Assembly: GCA_965267435.1 (NCBI GenBank)
Contig: OZ253960.1
Location: 186,001-250,000, forward strand
Length of the DNA: 64,000 bases
DNA from: JAWPMT01 sp965267435
GTDB taxonomy: Bacteria; Bacteroidota; Bacteroidia; Cytophagales; Cyclobacteriaceae
Direction of reading: 5' to 3'
This document shows positions 26,661 through 39,682 of this stretch, piece by piece. Both the position numbers and the translations under genes were made by a program. Each line of letters begins with the position of its first letter. Positions within the stretch are counted from its first letter, which is position 1. Under the pieces are notes generated by a model, which was not told where the DNA came from, did not search any database, and was given only the letters and a program-made list of their open reading frames with translations.

Positions 26661-28016
26661 TCAACGCAGTTCGTTAACGATGGATTGCCAAGATAATTTC
26701 TTTTGCTCTCCAGACAGCATGTTTTTCAAGGAAAATACGCCTTCTTCTATCTCCTGACTGCCGATAGTGACGACATATGGCACTCCCAATTTGTTGGCAT
26801 AGCTCATCTGTTTCTTCACTTTCGAAACCTCAGGGTATATATCGGACCGCACACCCTCTTGCCTTAGTTCGCTAAGAAGCTTGACCCCGTATCGAAAGCT
26901 GTCTTCGTCCAAATGTGTGATCAGTACCTTGAGATGCTCGGCTGTATCATCTGGAAAGAGCTGTAGTTCTTCCATTACATCGTAGATGCGGTCCAGGCCA
27001 AAGGAGATGCCGATACCTGAGACATCAGGGAGTCCGAAGATCCCGGTAAGGTCATCGTATCTACCTCCACCCAGTATGCTTCCCATGGCTACCGTCGTGG
27101 GCACCACTTCGAAGATCATCCCAGTATAGTAAGAGAGCCCTCTGGCCAGACTCCAGTCCAATTGCAATTTCGTCGGGGTGTCACGTGCTTCTTCGAGCAA
27201 TCCAAGGAATTCCTTTAGCACCCGGAGCGCTGAATTGCCGGGCAATAGGCCTTCCATCAGCTGCAGCCTCGTGGCGTTGTCTCCGGCAGTGGTGATCAGT
27301 TGGAGGAGTTCCTCTAGTTTCCCTTCGTCGCACCCCAGTGCCGCCAGTTCTTCAGAAACTCTCTCAGGACCGATTTTGTCCAATTTGTCCACGATAGCAC
27401 AGAAGGGAACTTCTTTGCTTTTGGCACCGGCCCATGCGGCGAGACCGAACAGTATCTCTCTATGGTTGATTTTGAGCTGATAGTCCTCCAGGCCCAGGTC
27501 CTTGAAGACATCGTGGATGAGTAGCGTCAGTTCCACCTCGTTCCAAACCGATCGTGTGCCGATGATGTCCACGTCGCACTGATAAAACTCCTGATAGCGG
27601 CCTTTTTGCGGTCGGTCCCCCCGCCATACCGGTTGGATTTGATAGCGTTTGAACGGGAACGTAAGATCATTTCGGTGCATCACTACAAACCTTGCAAAGG
27701 GCACGGTAAGGTCGTATCGCAAGCCTCTCTTGGCAATCTTCGGCAGTAAGGCCCCTGGGCCATTCTCCAAATCGGCCGCCGTCACATCTTTTGAGAAATC
27801 TCCATTGTTGAGCACCTTGAAGAGAAGTTGATCTCCTTCGTCGCCATACTTACCTGTTAGAACCGACAGGTTTTCTAGCGTGGGTGTCTCAATTTTTGTG
27901 AACCCGTAGGTTTGAAAATTGGACTCAATCCGAGCAATGATGTACTGCCGCTTTGCTGTCTCTTCGGGTCCAAAGTCACGAGTTCCTTTTGGTAGTGTGG
28001 GTTTCTGCACAATCAA
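26661..28016 (-). CDS. hisS: Histidyl-tRNA synthetase
   Basis: The protein has 451 residues. Class II motifs are clear: PKGTRDFGPEE at the start, motif 2 around FPFKRYQIQPVWRGDRPQKGRYREF-like sequence (~125-145), the histidine-specific GLSYYTGMIFEV, GGGRYDDL, and motif 3 GIGISFGLDRI. The anticodon-binding domain is at ~355-451. It charges tRNA-His with histidine. It is the first gene of a leftward four-gene operon. Its start lies only ~8 nt from the start site expected from the TAGTTTTG element on this strand, so a very short leader is likely. Confidence 0.97.
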   Translation of the reverse strand: MIVQKPTLPKGTRDFGPEETAKRQYIIARIESNFQTYGFTKIETPTLENLSVLTGKYGDEGDQLLFKVLNNGDFSKDVTAADLENGPGALLPKIAKRGLRYDLTVPFARFVVMHRNDLTFPFKRYQIQPVWRGDRPQKGRYQEFYQCDVDIIGTRSVWNEVELTLLIHDVFKDLGLEDYQLKINHREILFGLAAWAGAKSKEVPFCAIVDKLDKIGPERVSEELAALGCDEGKLEELLQLITTAGDNATRLQLMEGLLPGNSALRVLKEFLGLLEEARDTPTKLQLDWSLARGLSYYTGMIFEVVPTTVAMGSILGGGRYDDLTGIFGLPDVSGIGISFGLDRIYDVMEELQLFPDDTAEHLKVLITHLDEDSFRYGVKLLSELRQEGVRSDIYPEVSKVKKQMSYANKLGVPYVVTIGSQEIEEGVFSLKNMLSGEQKKLSWQSIVNELR

Positions 28017-28024
28017 GTGTTCTA

Positions 28025-28056
28025 TTTGGACAAAACTATATAAAACCCTAATTTTG
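28025..28056 (+). promoter_or_regulatory. Bacteroidota promoter TTTG-N20-TAATTTTG
   Basis: A TTTG -33 element (28025-28028) and TAATTTTG -7 element (28049-28056) are separated by 20 bp, an almost ideal match to the Bacteroidota primary sigma consensus. It drives the Lys/Ala-rich gene at 28095. On the minus strand, TAGTTTTG (28038-28031) gives an overlapping -7 element for hisS. Confidence 0.65.
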
Positions 28057-28094
28057 CCGCCCGATTCATTGGGGCAATTACAATTGACAAGAAA

Positions 28095-28580
28095 ATGGCA
28101 GTTACCAGATTAGAGAGAAAAGGACGTAAGAATAAGGCAGTTGCAAAACGGAGAGTAAAGACGATCGATCGTCTTTCAACCAAGCCTGTTATCAAGAACG
28201 TGGACGTTGAAGCAATTAAAGCTGAGTTCGAAGAAAATGCGAAGAAGCCTGCCAAGAAAGAAGCACCCAAGAAAGAAGCGGTAGAGGCGAAAGCCGAGAG
28301 CCCAGCAGTCGAGAAAGCTGCCCCTAAGGCGGAGAAGAAAGAGGCTGCTCCTAAGGCCAAGAAGGAAGCTGCTCCTAAGGCAGAGAAGAAAGAGGCCGCT
28401 CCTAAGGCGAAAAAAGAAGCTGCTCCTAAAGCCGAGAAAAAGGCAGCTGCACCTAAGGCGAAGGCTAAGAAAGACGAGCCCAAGGCGGAAGCTGCTGCTG
28501 AAGAGAAGCCGGCCAAGAAGAAGGCCGCTCCCAAAAAGGCTGCCGCCAAGAAGGAAGAAGGCGGCGAAGAGACCGCTTAA
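28095..28580 (+). CDS. Lys/Ala/Pro-rich histone-H1-like protein
   Basis: A 161-residue protein. Residues 1-48 are a basic, non-repetitive head (MAVTRLERKGRKNKAVAKRR, then PVIKNVDVEAIKAEF). I recall short proteins with this head in other Cytophagales. Residues 50-161 are low-complexity, built from Lys, Ala, Glu and Pro, with six AAPKA blocks alternating EKK and KKE between 75 and 124. The composition is like eukaryotic H1 tails and bacterial AlgP/HupB-type tails, so nucleoid or RNA binding is the best guess. It has a strong promoter and its stop overlaps the convergent serine hydrolase gene by 4 bp. Confidence 0.75.
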   Translation: MAVTRLERKGRKNKAVAKRRVKTIDRLSTKPVIKNVDVEAIKAEFEENAKKPAKKEAPKKEAVEAKAESPAVEKAAPKAEKKEAAPKAKKEAAPKAEKKEAAPKAKKEAAPKAEKKAAAPKAKAKKDEPKAEAAAEEKPAKKKAAPKKAAAKKEEGGEETA

Positions 28581-29725
28581 GGTCGTTCCAAAACTTTTAC
28601 GATTTCAGAGGCAATTGCGGACATCTTTCTGTAGAGTGAGAGATGTCTAGGGTCTGATGTATTGACCTGGTAGGCGACACAGAACCGGTGATCCGGGTAG
28701 TATCGCATATTGGTAATGTACCCTGGAAAAAAGCCGCTATGCCCCCAGCTTTGCCCCTGGGGTGTGTCTTGGATGTGTACGCCCAAACCCCACGTGCCTC
28801 CCAGACGTTTAGCGTCAATGCCATTGAGGAAGTCGCCCATGAGGTCGGCACTGAAAAGTTGGTTCTCATAAATCAACTTCCCTGCTCTTGCCAGCTCCGA
28901 AGAATTGGTAACGAACCCGCCTCCTGCCCATTCGAATTGTAGATTGTATTTGTAGTCGCCGTCCTTCACGACTACTCCCGGATAGAAATCGTCGTCGGGT
29001 CGGTTGTAGCCCACTGCCAGTCCCTCAATTTTTCTTCTTACCTGAGGAGTGGTCAATTCAAATTCGTGGGGAGAAAGGAAATTGTCCTGCACGTATTGAT
29101 ACATCGTAGTCCCTGTCACTTCCTCCAGTACCATCGCAAGGAGGATGTAATTCGTGTCCGAGTAGGCGAAATCAGTACCCGCCTCAAATAGTGGATCCAT
29201 ATCGAATACGTACGCTAGCAATTCCTCTGGCTTCCAAATTCGGTCGGGATCTTTATGGACATCCTCCTGGAAAGTGTCTCCGAAGACATAGCGGGAGATG
29301 CCAGAAGCATGTTGCATCAGGTTGCGGAGGGTAAGCGTTTCAGTATTTTGAATTCGGGAATACCATTCATACTTTCCAAGGTACTGACTTACACGATCAT
29401 CCAATTGGAGACGCCCCCTTTCTACGAGTTGCATCAGTGAAGCAGATACGAATATTTTACCTGTGCTGCCGCCCAGCATCCTGCTCGCCGGATCCATGGG
29501 TGTCTTTTCCTCAATGTTTTGATAACCAATCCCATAACTCAATACTTTGCCATCAGGAAGAACGACGCCCAAAGTTGCACCAGCGAAATCATCATTCTCA
29601 TCATAGAGCGTGTCCAGGACCTGTTTCAGATGGTTGTCAACCTCATCATAGGACGACTGAAAGCCGAAGGAGGCAGTGGTGAGTAGGAGTAGTAGCAGGA
29701 GAGTGGTTAGCCTCATATTCATCAT
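28577..29725 (-). CDS. Beta-lactamase-like serine hydrolase
   Basis: The protein has 382 residues with a signal peptide (about 1-21, ending SFGFQ). It has a class C beta-lactamase/DD-peptidase fold with the SxxK motif GGSTGK (S87, K90). The second motif reads Y188-S-D rather than the usual YxN, and the HSG triad is in GQSWGHSGFFPGY near residue 330. It is probably a periplasmic or exported peptidase or esterase of the beta-lactamase-related family; true beta-lactamase activity is not implied. Start MMN is chosen to include the signal peptide. Confidence 0.85.
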   Translation of the reverse strand: MMNMRLTTLLLLLLLTTASFGFQSSYDEVDNHLKQVLDTLYDENDDFAGATLGVVLPDGKVLSYGIGYQNIEEKTPMDPASRMLGGSTGKIFVSASLMQLVERGRLQLDDRVSQYLGKYEWYSRIQNTETLTLRNLMQHASGISRYVFGDTFQEDVHKDPDRIWKPEELLAYVFDMDPLFEAGTDFAYSDTNYILLAMVLEEVTGTTMYQYVQDNFLSPHEFELTTPQVRRKIEGLAVGYNRPDDDFYPGVVVKDGDYKYNLQFEWAGGGFVTNSSELARAGKLIYENQLFSADLMGDFLNGIDAKRLGGTWGLGVHIQDTPQGQSWGHSGFFPGYITNMRYYPDHRFCVAYQVNTSDPRHLSLYRKMSAIASEIVKVLERP

Positions 29726-29852
29726 ATCAGGAAGGTAGGGGATTCCGAGGATTCCAGGTAGCCAATTGATTTGGACGGTGAGACGGGAATCAAGTCTGGC
29801 GACCAGTTCCTCATGTGATCACTGGCGGAAGAGGTGCTGCCGGTGGCAAAGC

Positions 29853-30608
29853 CTATATGTACCCGACTACATCATAAACCATGTACCCTATCCATTCGCG
29901 CATCAACTCGTTCCATGTGTGAAGCTCTTCACCATCCGGCAGGAAATTCATAAAATGCCAATCGATAGGTTCCTCGCCGTAGTCTACAGGGTAGGGCAAG
30001 ACATCTATTTCTTCTTTTGAAAAACACCCCAGCGCCCTCCGCATGTGGCTGGCCGAGGTGATGAGTATGATTGGCGAATTGATCGTGTCTCGGGCCAGGA
30101 GTTGCTTGACGTAGACGGCATTTTGGTGTGTGTTCTGCGATTCTGTCTCAATGATGATGGCCTCCGGAGGGACATCCAACGAGATGGCCAGCTCCTTGAG
30201 CAAGGGGCTCTCTGACAGCTCAGTACTTCGAAGATCTCCAGACCCTCCCGAAATGATCAGTTGCTGGACCATACCGTCACGGTAAAGCTTGATCGCGCTC
30301 AGGATGCGCTCTACATTGTCATTGAACTGTATCTGTCCTTCCACCTGTATGCGGGCATTGGCCATACCGCCAAGGACAATGGCAACGTCTGTCGGTTCGG
30401 TGATCTGGGTAGCAGGCGGTTCCCAGGCTCTTAAGGCCAGGTTGGCCAGGAATGGGTTAGTGAAAACGAAGGCGGCCACGATGCCCACTATTCGCAATCC
30501 ATTCTTCCACCTTGAGAGCTTTGGCACCACGGAAAGCACCAGAGGCAAAAGAATCCAGGTCAGTGGATGGAGAAGGAAACTGAGCGTCTTAGACAGAAAG
30601 AAAAACAT
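29853..30608 (-). CDS. YdcF/ElyC family (DUF218) membrane protein
   Basis: The protein has 251 residues. Two N-terminal membrane helices (~5-25 and ~33-55) are followed by a DUF218 domain: DVAIVLGGMANARIQ (~78-92), LYRDGMVQQLIISGGSGD, PPEAIIIETESQNTHQNA, and ILITSASHMRRALGCFS. This matches the ElyC/YdcF/SanA family, some members of which act in envelope biogenesis. The GG, E, N-T and SHMxRA motifs are all present. Confidence 0.85.
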   Translation of the reverse strand: MFFFLSKTLSFLLHPLTWILLPLVLSVVPKLSRWKNGLRIVGIVAAFVFTNPFLANLALRAWEPPATQITEPTDVAIVLGGMANARIQVEGQIQFNDNVERILSAIKLYRDGMVQQLIISGGSGDLRSTELSESPLLKELAISLDVPPEAIIIETESQNTHQNAVYVKQLLARDTINSPIILITSASHMRRALGCFSKEEIDVLPYPVDYGEEPIDWHFMNFLPDGEELHTWNELMREWIGYMVYDVVGYI

Positions 30609-30683
30609 ACACCGTTAGTCTTCACCGCATGAAATTACACAGGAATTACCAGCGATGAAGACAAGCTGACCTTTTTGAGCGGA

Positions 30684-31571
30684 TCAGCTCACAATTTTCT
30701 CTCTGATGTTTTCGATGGAAAGCACCACGTCAATGAGCAGATCAGGTGTCAGCAAGAAATCCTCCTGACCCTTCATCGCTTGCTCAATATTCTCGAGATC
30801 ACTGTCGTACAGCAAGACCAGGATCTCCAACTCATTGATCATGCGCAAGATGGTCTCATCGTCAGGTAGGTCCTTCATCAATTTGATGATGTCTTTCAGG
30901 GGCTGCTCTTGTTCAAGGAGAATCTGCATGAGAGGCTGCAGTTTCAGGTCCTTTTCTGAGTCAGACATACCTTCTACATCGTGGTCGTCGATTTTTTTAG
31001 CCGCCAGGTAGAGACCCTCTATAAAGCTGCCGGTAAGTGCCAGGGCTGCCATGTTCAGTCGCTCACTATGATCCAACGAGCTTTCTTCCAACAGAGGCGT
31101 TTTGTTCAGTAGGTCACTGATCGAATCGTGAGACTCTGGCTGAGCCTGCCAGATGTCCATAAGCTCGTGATCGAAGGCGGTTTGCACCCCTACTGTCTTG
31201 GCGAGATGCTCTATGGCGTCCATGTGACTCAGGGCTTCATCTATCTGCCCGAAAGCTACCTGATAACCGAGATCAGTCGCATATACCCCCAAATTCATGG
31301 CCGCAGTGTCATCATTGTGCTCATATTGAGTTACTCGCTCAAAACCATTGACCAGGGATCCATCATAGACACTGCCGGTCTCCTGGAGTAAATGCGGCAG
31401 AAGCGTTGGTCGATGCATGTCCCGGATTGCGACGTGCATATCCGCTATGATTTGAAGGTCTTCGGCAGATACCCCTCCTTCTTCAGATTCTTGGGTGTTG
31501 TTGGTTCCGCCTGTTCCGCAGGAAAAGCATACGAACGAAACGACAGTGCAGATGGTTAGTAGCCTTGTCAT
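30684..31571 (-). CDS. Lipoprotein, helical, unknown function
   Basis: The protein has 295 residues with an N-terminal lipoprotein signal (lipobox VCFSC, Cys18, with G after it) and a Ser/Glu-rich linker. The rest is predicted mainly alpha-helical (DAIEHLAKTVGVQTAFDHELM, EQPLKDIIKLMKDLPDDETILRMINELEILVLLYDSD). It has no motif I can assign. Similar helical lipoproteins are common and undescribed in Cytophagales. It is probably membrane-anchored. Neighbours give no hint. Confidence 0.6.
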   Translation of the reverse strand: MTRLLTICTVVSFVCFSCGTGGTNNTQESEEGGVSAEDLQIIADMHVAIRDMHRPTLLPHLLQETGSVYDGSLVNGFERVTQYEHNDDTAAMNLGVYATDLGYQVAFGQIDEALSHMDAIEHLAKTVGVQTAFDHELMDIWQAQPESHDSISDLLNKTPLLEESSLDHSERLNMAALALTGSFIEGLYLAAKKIDDHDVEGMSDSEKDLKLQPLMQILLEQEQPLKDIIKLMKDLPDDETILRMINELEILVLLYDSDLENIEQAMKGQEDFLLTPDLLIDVVLSIENIREKIVS

Positions 31572-31677
31572 AGGTTAGTTGTCATATAGGGTTGCTGCAG
31601 ATCAAATAAAGAGACCTGCATAAATTGATAAAGTAAATATCCACTTTCTTGGTCGGAAATCAAACATCTTTGTTTCG

Positions 31678-31878
31678 ATGAAGGGATTAGCGTTTAGTAG
31701 TTTGAGAACGGGTAAAAGGTACCAGCTCACCAATTTTGGCGAGAGATATACCTTCCAGTTAGAGAAGATCCTTCCCAGGGATTTCCAACTGAAAGACCTC
31801 GGAACCCTCGAAACATACCATCTCAGTGAGCTGATCCAGTTTGGGAAAGGGCCGGATTTTGAGATCCTCGAACTCTAA
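31678..31878 (+). CDS. Small protein of unknown function
   Basis: A 66-residue ORF, MKGLAFSSLRTGKRYQLTNF at the start, predicted to be mostly short beta strands, with no signal peptide or membrane helix. The residue mix (Gly, Phe, Tyr, few Cys) looks like a real folded protein. It has its own intergenic space on both sides, opposite in direction to its neighbours, and CATCTTTG, close to the -7 consensus, sits 10 bp before the ATG. I do not recognise the family. Confidence 0.55.
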   Translation: MKGLAFSSLRTGKRYQLTNFGERYTFQLEKILPRDFQLKDLGTLETYHLSELIQFGKGPDFEILEL

Positions 31879-31911
31879 GTGCCGCCAACAATACGTATTG
31901 CCGTCGACGGG

Positions 31912-33351
31912 CTAAACCTGATATTCTGAGAGGTCTTTGGAGGGTAGGAGCGTACTTTGTTCCAGGTACTCATCGATGGCCCTGGCCGCCTCTCTTCCCT
32001 CGGATATCGCCCACACCACGAGTGATTGTCCACGTCGCATGTCTCCGGCGGTGAATACCCCTTTGACTGACGTTTCGTACTTTTTGGCAGCGACATTGCC
32101 GCGACCGTCCAGGGCTACTCTGAGCTGATCAATGATGCCTTCTTTCTGCGGATGCACAAAGCCAATGGCGAGGAGTGCCATGTCGCATTCATACGTTTTT
32201 TCACTGTTCGGAACTTCTACGGGACGTCCGTCCTGCCATTCTACCTTCACAGTTTTCAGGCCTTTCAGTTGTCCTTTCTCTCCGATGAATTCTTTGGTCA
32301 TGATGGACCATTCCCGGTCAGCGCCTTCCTCGTGCGAGCTGGATGTTCGAAGGATCAGCGGCCATTCCGGCCATGGGTTTTGTGTGGCTCGACTGACAGG
32401 TGGTTTGTCGAGCAATTCAAATTGCACAATGGACTTGGCTCCATGCCTGTTGGAGGTGCCAATGCAGTCAGAGCCGGTATCACCACCACCAATCACGATC
32501 ACGTGCTTATCAGTCGCCCACAGTTCTTCTCCTTCCACTGGAAGATTGGACACCCTGCGGTTCTGTTGCGTCAGGAAGTCCATAGCGAAGTGGACACCCT
32601 TCAGATCCCGCCCAGGGATACCGAGATCCCGAGGAATGGTTGACCCTCCAGAAAGCAGGATCGCGTCGAACTCCTTCAGGTCAGCAGCTGTGATGTCAAA
32701 TCCCACATGGCAATCAGTGACAAACTCGACGCCCTCTTTCTCCATCAAATCGATACGCCGCTCCACTACGCTCTTGTCCAACTTGAAATCTGGAATACCA
32801 AATCGGAGCAGTCCACCGGGTTTGGGGTCGCGCTCGTACACGGTCACCTGATAGCCCGACTTATTCAACTGATCCGCTGCCGCCATTCCTGCAGGGCCAG
32901 AGCCGATAACAGCCACGCGCTTACCATTTCTTTCTGTAGGAGGTTTGGGTTGTATGAGACCCAATTCCCAGCCCTTCTCAGCAATGGATTTTTCAATATG
33001 CTCGATGGCCACGGGTGGCTTGTTGATGCCCAGTACGCAACTGCCTTCACAAGGAGCAGGACAAATACGGCCAGTGAACTCAGGGAAGTTGTTTGTCGAC
33101 AGCAGGATCTCTACGGCCTTGGCCCAGTCTTCACGGTAGACTGCATCGTTGAAGTCCGGGATAAAGTTGCCGAGGGGGCAACCGCTATGGCAGAAAGGAA
33201 CACCACAGTCCATGCACCGACTCGCTTGTTGGATGGTGAGTACATCGGAATGAGGCTTATAGAATTCCTTGTATTCCTTTATTCGTTGGGAGGGGTCCTC
33301 CGACTTTGGCAGTTCACGATCTACCTTGATAAATCCGTCAATGCTCCCCAT
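31912..33351 (-). CDS. gltD: Glutamate synthase, small subunit (GltD)
   Basis: The protein has 479 residues. The N-terminal adrenodoxin-reductase-like 4Fe-4S region has Cys in CMDCGVPFCHSGCPLGN (~42-58) and CPAPCEGSC (~97-105). FAD binding is seen in VAVIGSGPAGMAAADQL (~148-164), NADPH binding in HVIVIGGGDTGSDCIG, and a closing ATG-type motif in GVFTAGDMRRGQSLVVWAI. It supplies electrons from NADPH to GltB for glutamate formation from glutamine and 2-oxoglutarate. It follows gltB with a 2-bp gap on the same strand. Confidence 0.96.
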   Translation of the reverse strand: MGSIDGFIKVDRELPKSEDPSQRIKEYKEFYKPHSDVLTIQQASRCMDCGVPFCHSGCPLGNFIPDFNDAVYREDWAKAVEILLSTNNFPEFTGRICPAPCEGSCVLGINKPPVAIEHIEKSIAEKGWELGLIQPKPPTERNGKRVAVIGSGPAGMAAADQLNKSGYQVTVYERDPKPGGLLRFGIPDFKLDKSVVERRIDLMEKEGVEFVTDCHVGFDITAADLKEFDAILLSGGSTIPRDLGIPGRDLKGVHFAMDFLTQQNRRVSNLPVEGEELWATDKHVIVIGGGDTGSDCIGTSNRHGAKSIVQFELLDKPPVSRATQNPWPEWPLILRTSSSHEEGADREWSIMTKEFIGEKGQLKGLKTVKVEWQDGRPVEVPNSEKTYECDMALLAIGFVHPQKEGIIDQLRVALDGRGNVAAKKYETSVKGVFTAGDMRRGQSLVVWAISEGREAARAIDEYLEQSTLLPSKDLSEYQV

Positions 33352-33353
33352 AA

Positions 33354-37850
<4,497 letters not shown>

Positions 37851-37873
37851 AGGCAGATTACAGAACAAAACCC

Positions 37874-37881
37874 CAAAGGTA
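37874..37881 (-). promoter_or_regulatory. Bacteroidota -7 element TACCTTTG before gltBD
   Basis: Minus-strand TACCTTTG (37881 to 37874) with TTTG 16 bp upstream as a slightly close -33 element. The predicted start site near 37867 argues for the gltB ATG at 37850. Confidence 0.45.
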
Positions 37882-38150
37882 GAGATGATTAATAAATCAA
37901 AATTTTGATGGAAGGGGCTTTAATGAAATATATTCTGTGATTATTGAAATGAAACTGATCCTTTTTTAGCAATCTCTAATTTACCCACTAATGGTATCGA
38001 TTTCAATTGAGACATTTCTAAAAATACAGTTAGAACAAACTATTTGTCCACGTTGTGACCAATTCCATGGACACCGTGAATATATCAACAAGCCACTTTG
38101 CTCCGGCATCCAATTGTCAATAGATTCACATACCTAAACCCGACATCAAT

Positions 38151-39173
38151 ATGCAGGCAGGACGTCGCTACACGCTGGGTCAGCTCATCCGGTGGGGAAG
38201 CCGATTCATATTTGCGTTTCTCCTTTACGATTCTATTCCCGTCGTTATCTACTATTTCTTCGATATTCCGTGGTTGAGTCTTCCCTGGCAGCCTATTTCT
38301 CTCATTGGTATCGCCGTGGCCTTCTACCTTGGATTTAAAAACAACTCCTCCTATGAACGCCTGTGGGAGGCCCGGAAAATATGGGGAGGCATTGTAAATA
38401 CATCCCGCACGTTTACAGTGACAGTTCGTGACTATATCAACAACGAAGGTACAGATCAGCAACTATCAGAGGGGGAGCTGCAGAACATTCGGAGGCGCGT
38501 AGTACATCGCCACGTGGCGTGGCTGCATGCGCTGAGTTTGCAGCTGAGACAACCCAAAGCCTGGGAGCATCACACTGATACGGATTTGGGCTATCGACAG
38601 ATATTGGGGACGAATTACGACGAAAAGAAGTTCGAGAAGCTTCGGGAATATCTCTCAACAGAGGACTATGGCTATGTGATGACCAAGGGCAATAAGGCGT
38701 CGCATCTCTTGAGCATGCAGTCCCGTGATCTTATGGATCTCCGGGTCTCTGGTCCGCTGGAGCACTTCCGCCATCTGGAAATTCAGGGGATCATCAAGGA
38801 CCTCTATGATCACCAGGGCAAGTCAGAGCGGATCAAAAACTTCCCGTTTCCCCGCCAATATGCCACCGTCAATTACTTCTTCACACTGCTCTTCGTAGCA
38901 CTGCTTCCCTTTGGTATGCTGAACGTGTTTGTGGGGCAGCAGCCGGAGTGGCTCGTGTGGCTGTCCATACCTTTCTCTACCGTAGGGTCATGGGTCTTTT
39001 GGACGATGGAGATGATTGGCGACTACAGTGAGAATCCTTTTGAGGGGTTGTACAATGACGTCCCAATTTCGGCGATGGCCACGGATATCGAGCGGGACAT
39101 TCGGCAAATGCTGGACGAGTCCGATTTACCAGAACCATTGACACCACAGGGAGACTTGAAGATATTGGTGTAA
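38151..39173 (+). CDS. Bestrophin-family anion channel
   Basis: The protein has 340 residues. Membrane helices lie near residues ~18-40, ~48-66 and ~240-290. Family signs are LGIAVAFYLGFKNNSSYERLWEARKIWGGIVN-type sequence (~50-83, with NNSSYERLWEAR), the RxxVHRHVAWLHAL segment (~115-130), and MEMIGDYSENPFEG near the end (~299-312). Prokaryotic bestrophins are pentameric chloride or cation channels. No linked gene explains its role. Confidence 0.87.
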   Translation: MQAGRRYTLGQLIRWGSRFIFAFLLYDSIPVVIYYFFDIPWLSLPWQPISLIGIAVAFYLGFKNNSSYERLWEARKIWGGIVNTSRTFTVTVRDYINNEGTDQQLSEGELQNIRRRVVHRHVAWLHALSLQLRQPKAWEHHTDTDLGYRQILGTNYDEKKFEKLREYLSTEDYGYVMTKGNKASHLLSMQSRDLMDLRVSGPLEHFRHLEIQGIIKDLYDHQGKSERIKNFPFPRQYATVNYFFTLLFVALLPFGMLNVFVGQQPEWLVWLSIPFSTVGSWVFWTMEMIGDYSENPFEGLYNDVPISAMATDIERDIRQMLDESDLPEPLTPQGDLKILV

Positions 39174-39190
39174 AGTGAGCTATTCACGGC

Positions 39191-39592
39191 TCACAACGGG
39201 CGTTTGATGGATCTTGAGATTCTCTCCCTTTCCGGAGTGGCTTTGCTTTTCATATAGAACCCGCTGATAATCGTGGCAATGCCTACAAGGAATGGACCAT
39301 ATGCGATGACCACTGTATTGCCCGACGAAATCCAACCCAGGTAGGTACCAACCGTCAGACCGGCTCCTAGGACGGTAAGGATGGTACCCGTGACCATCAC
39401 TTGTCTGGAGTAGTCCTTTCCCAGCCCCGCCAGCGCGCGCGTTTGCAGCTCATTGTCGACGTCCCGCACGATCGCACGGATGTCTTCTTCTGGTACTTGC
39501 TGACCTTCCAATTCCTTTCGGATCTGATCGATCTCAAAACCCGGCTCTCTGGACTTTTCGAGGTAGTGCTCAACGATTTGTTCCCGGCCCAT
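39191..39592 (-). CDS. Small membrane protein of unknown function
   Basis: A 133-residue protein. A soluble helical N-terminus (EQIVEHYLEKSREPGFEIDQIRKEL-type, ~4-60) has a 'learn-to-fold' pattern typical of short helical bundles. Two membrane helices (~68-88 and ~95-115) and a basic tail (RERISRSIKRP) follow. The segment IRKELEGQQVPEEDIRAIV recalls UBA-like helices. It is convergent with the bestrophin gene and divergent from hutU. The family is not recognised. Confidence 0.6.
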   Translation of the reverse strand: MGREQIVEHYLEKSREPGFEIDQIRKELEGQQVPEEDIRAIVRDVDNELQTRALAGLGKDYSRQVMVTGTILTVLGAGLTVGTYLGWISSGNTVVIAYGPFLVGIATIISGFYMKSKATPERERISRSIKRPL

Positions 39593-39682
39593 ACTTATTG
39601 CTTGAGTGCACGATCAAATATAGGAACCTGAGTGCGCGGGCCCGTGTCACAGTTGAAAAAAAAACCGAAATTTACCTACCCA

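Noticed and set aside
28022..28549. 175-codon ORF opposite the Lys/Ala-rich gene
   Set aside because: Its Phe/Ala/Ser repeats are the mirror of the AAPKA repeats on the other strand; a known artefact of low-complexity coding DNA.
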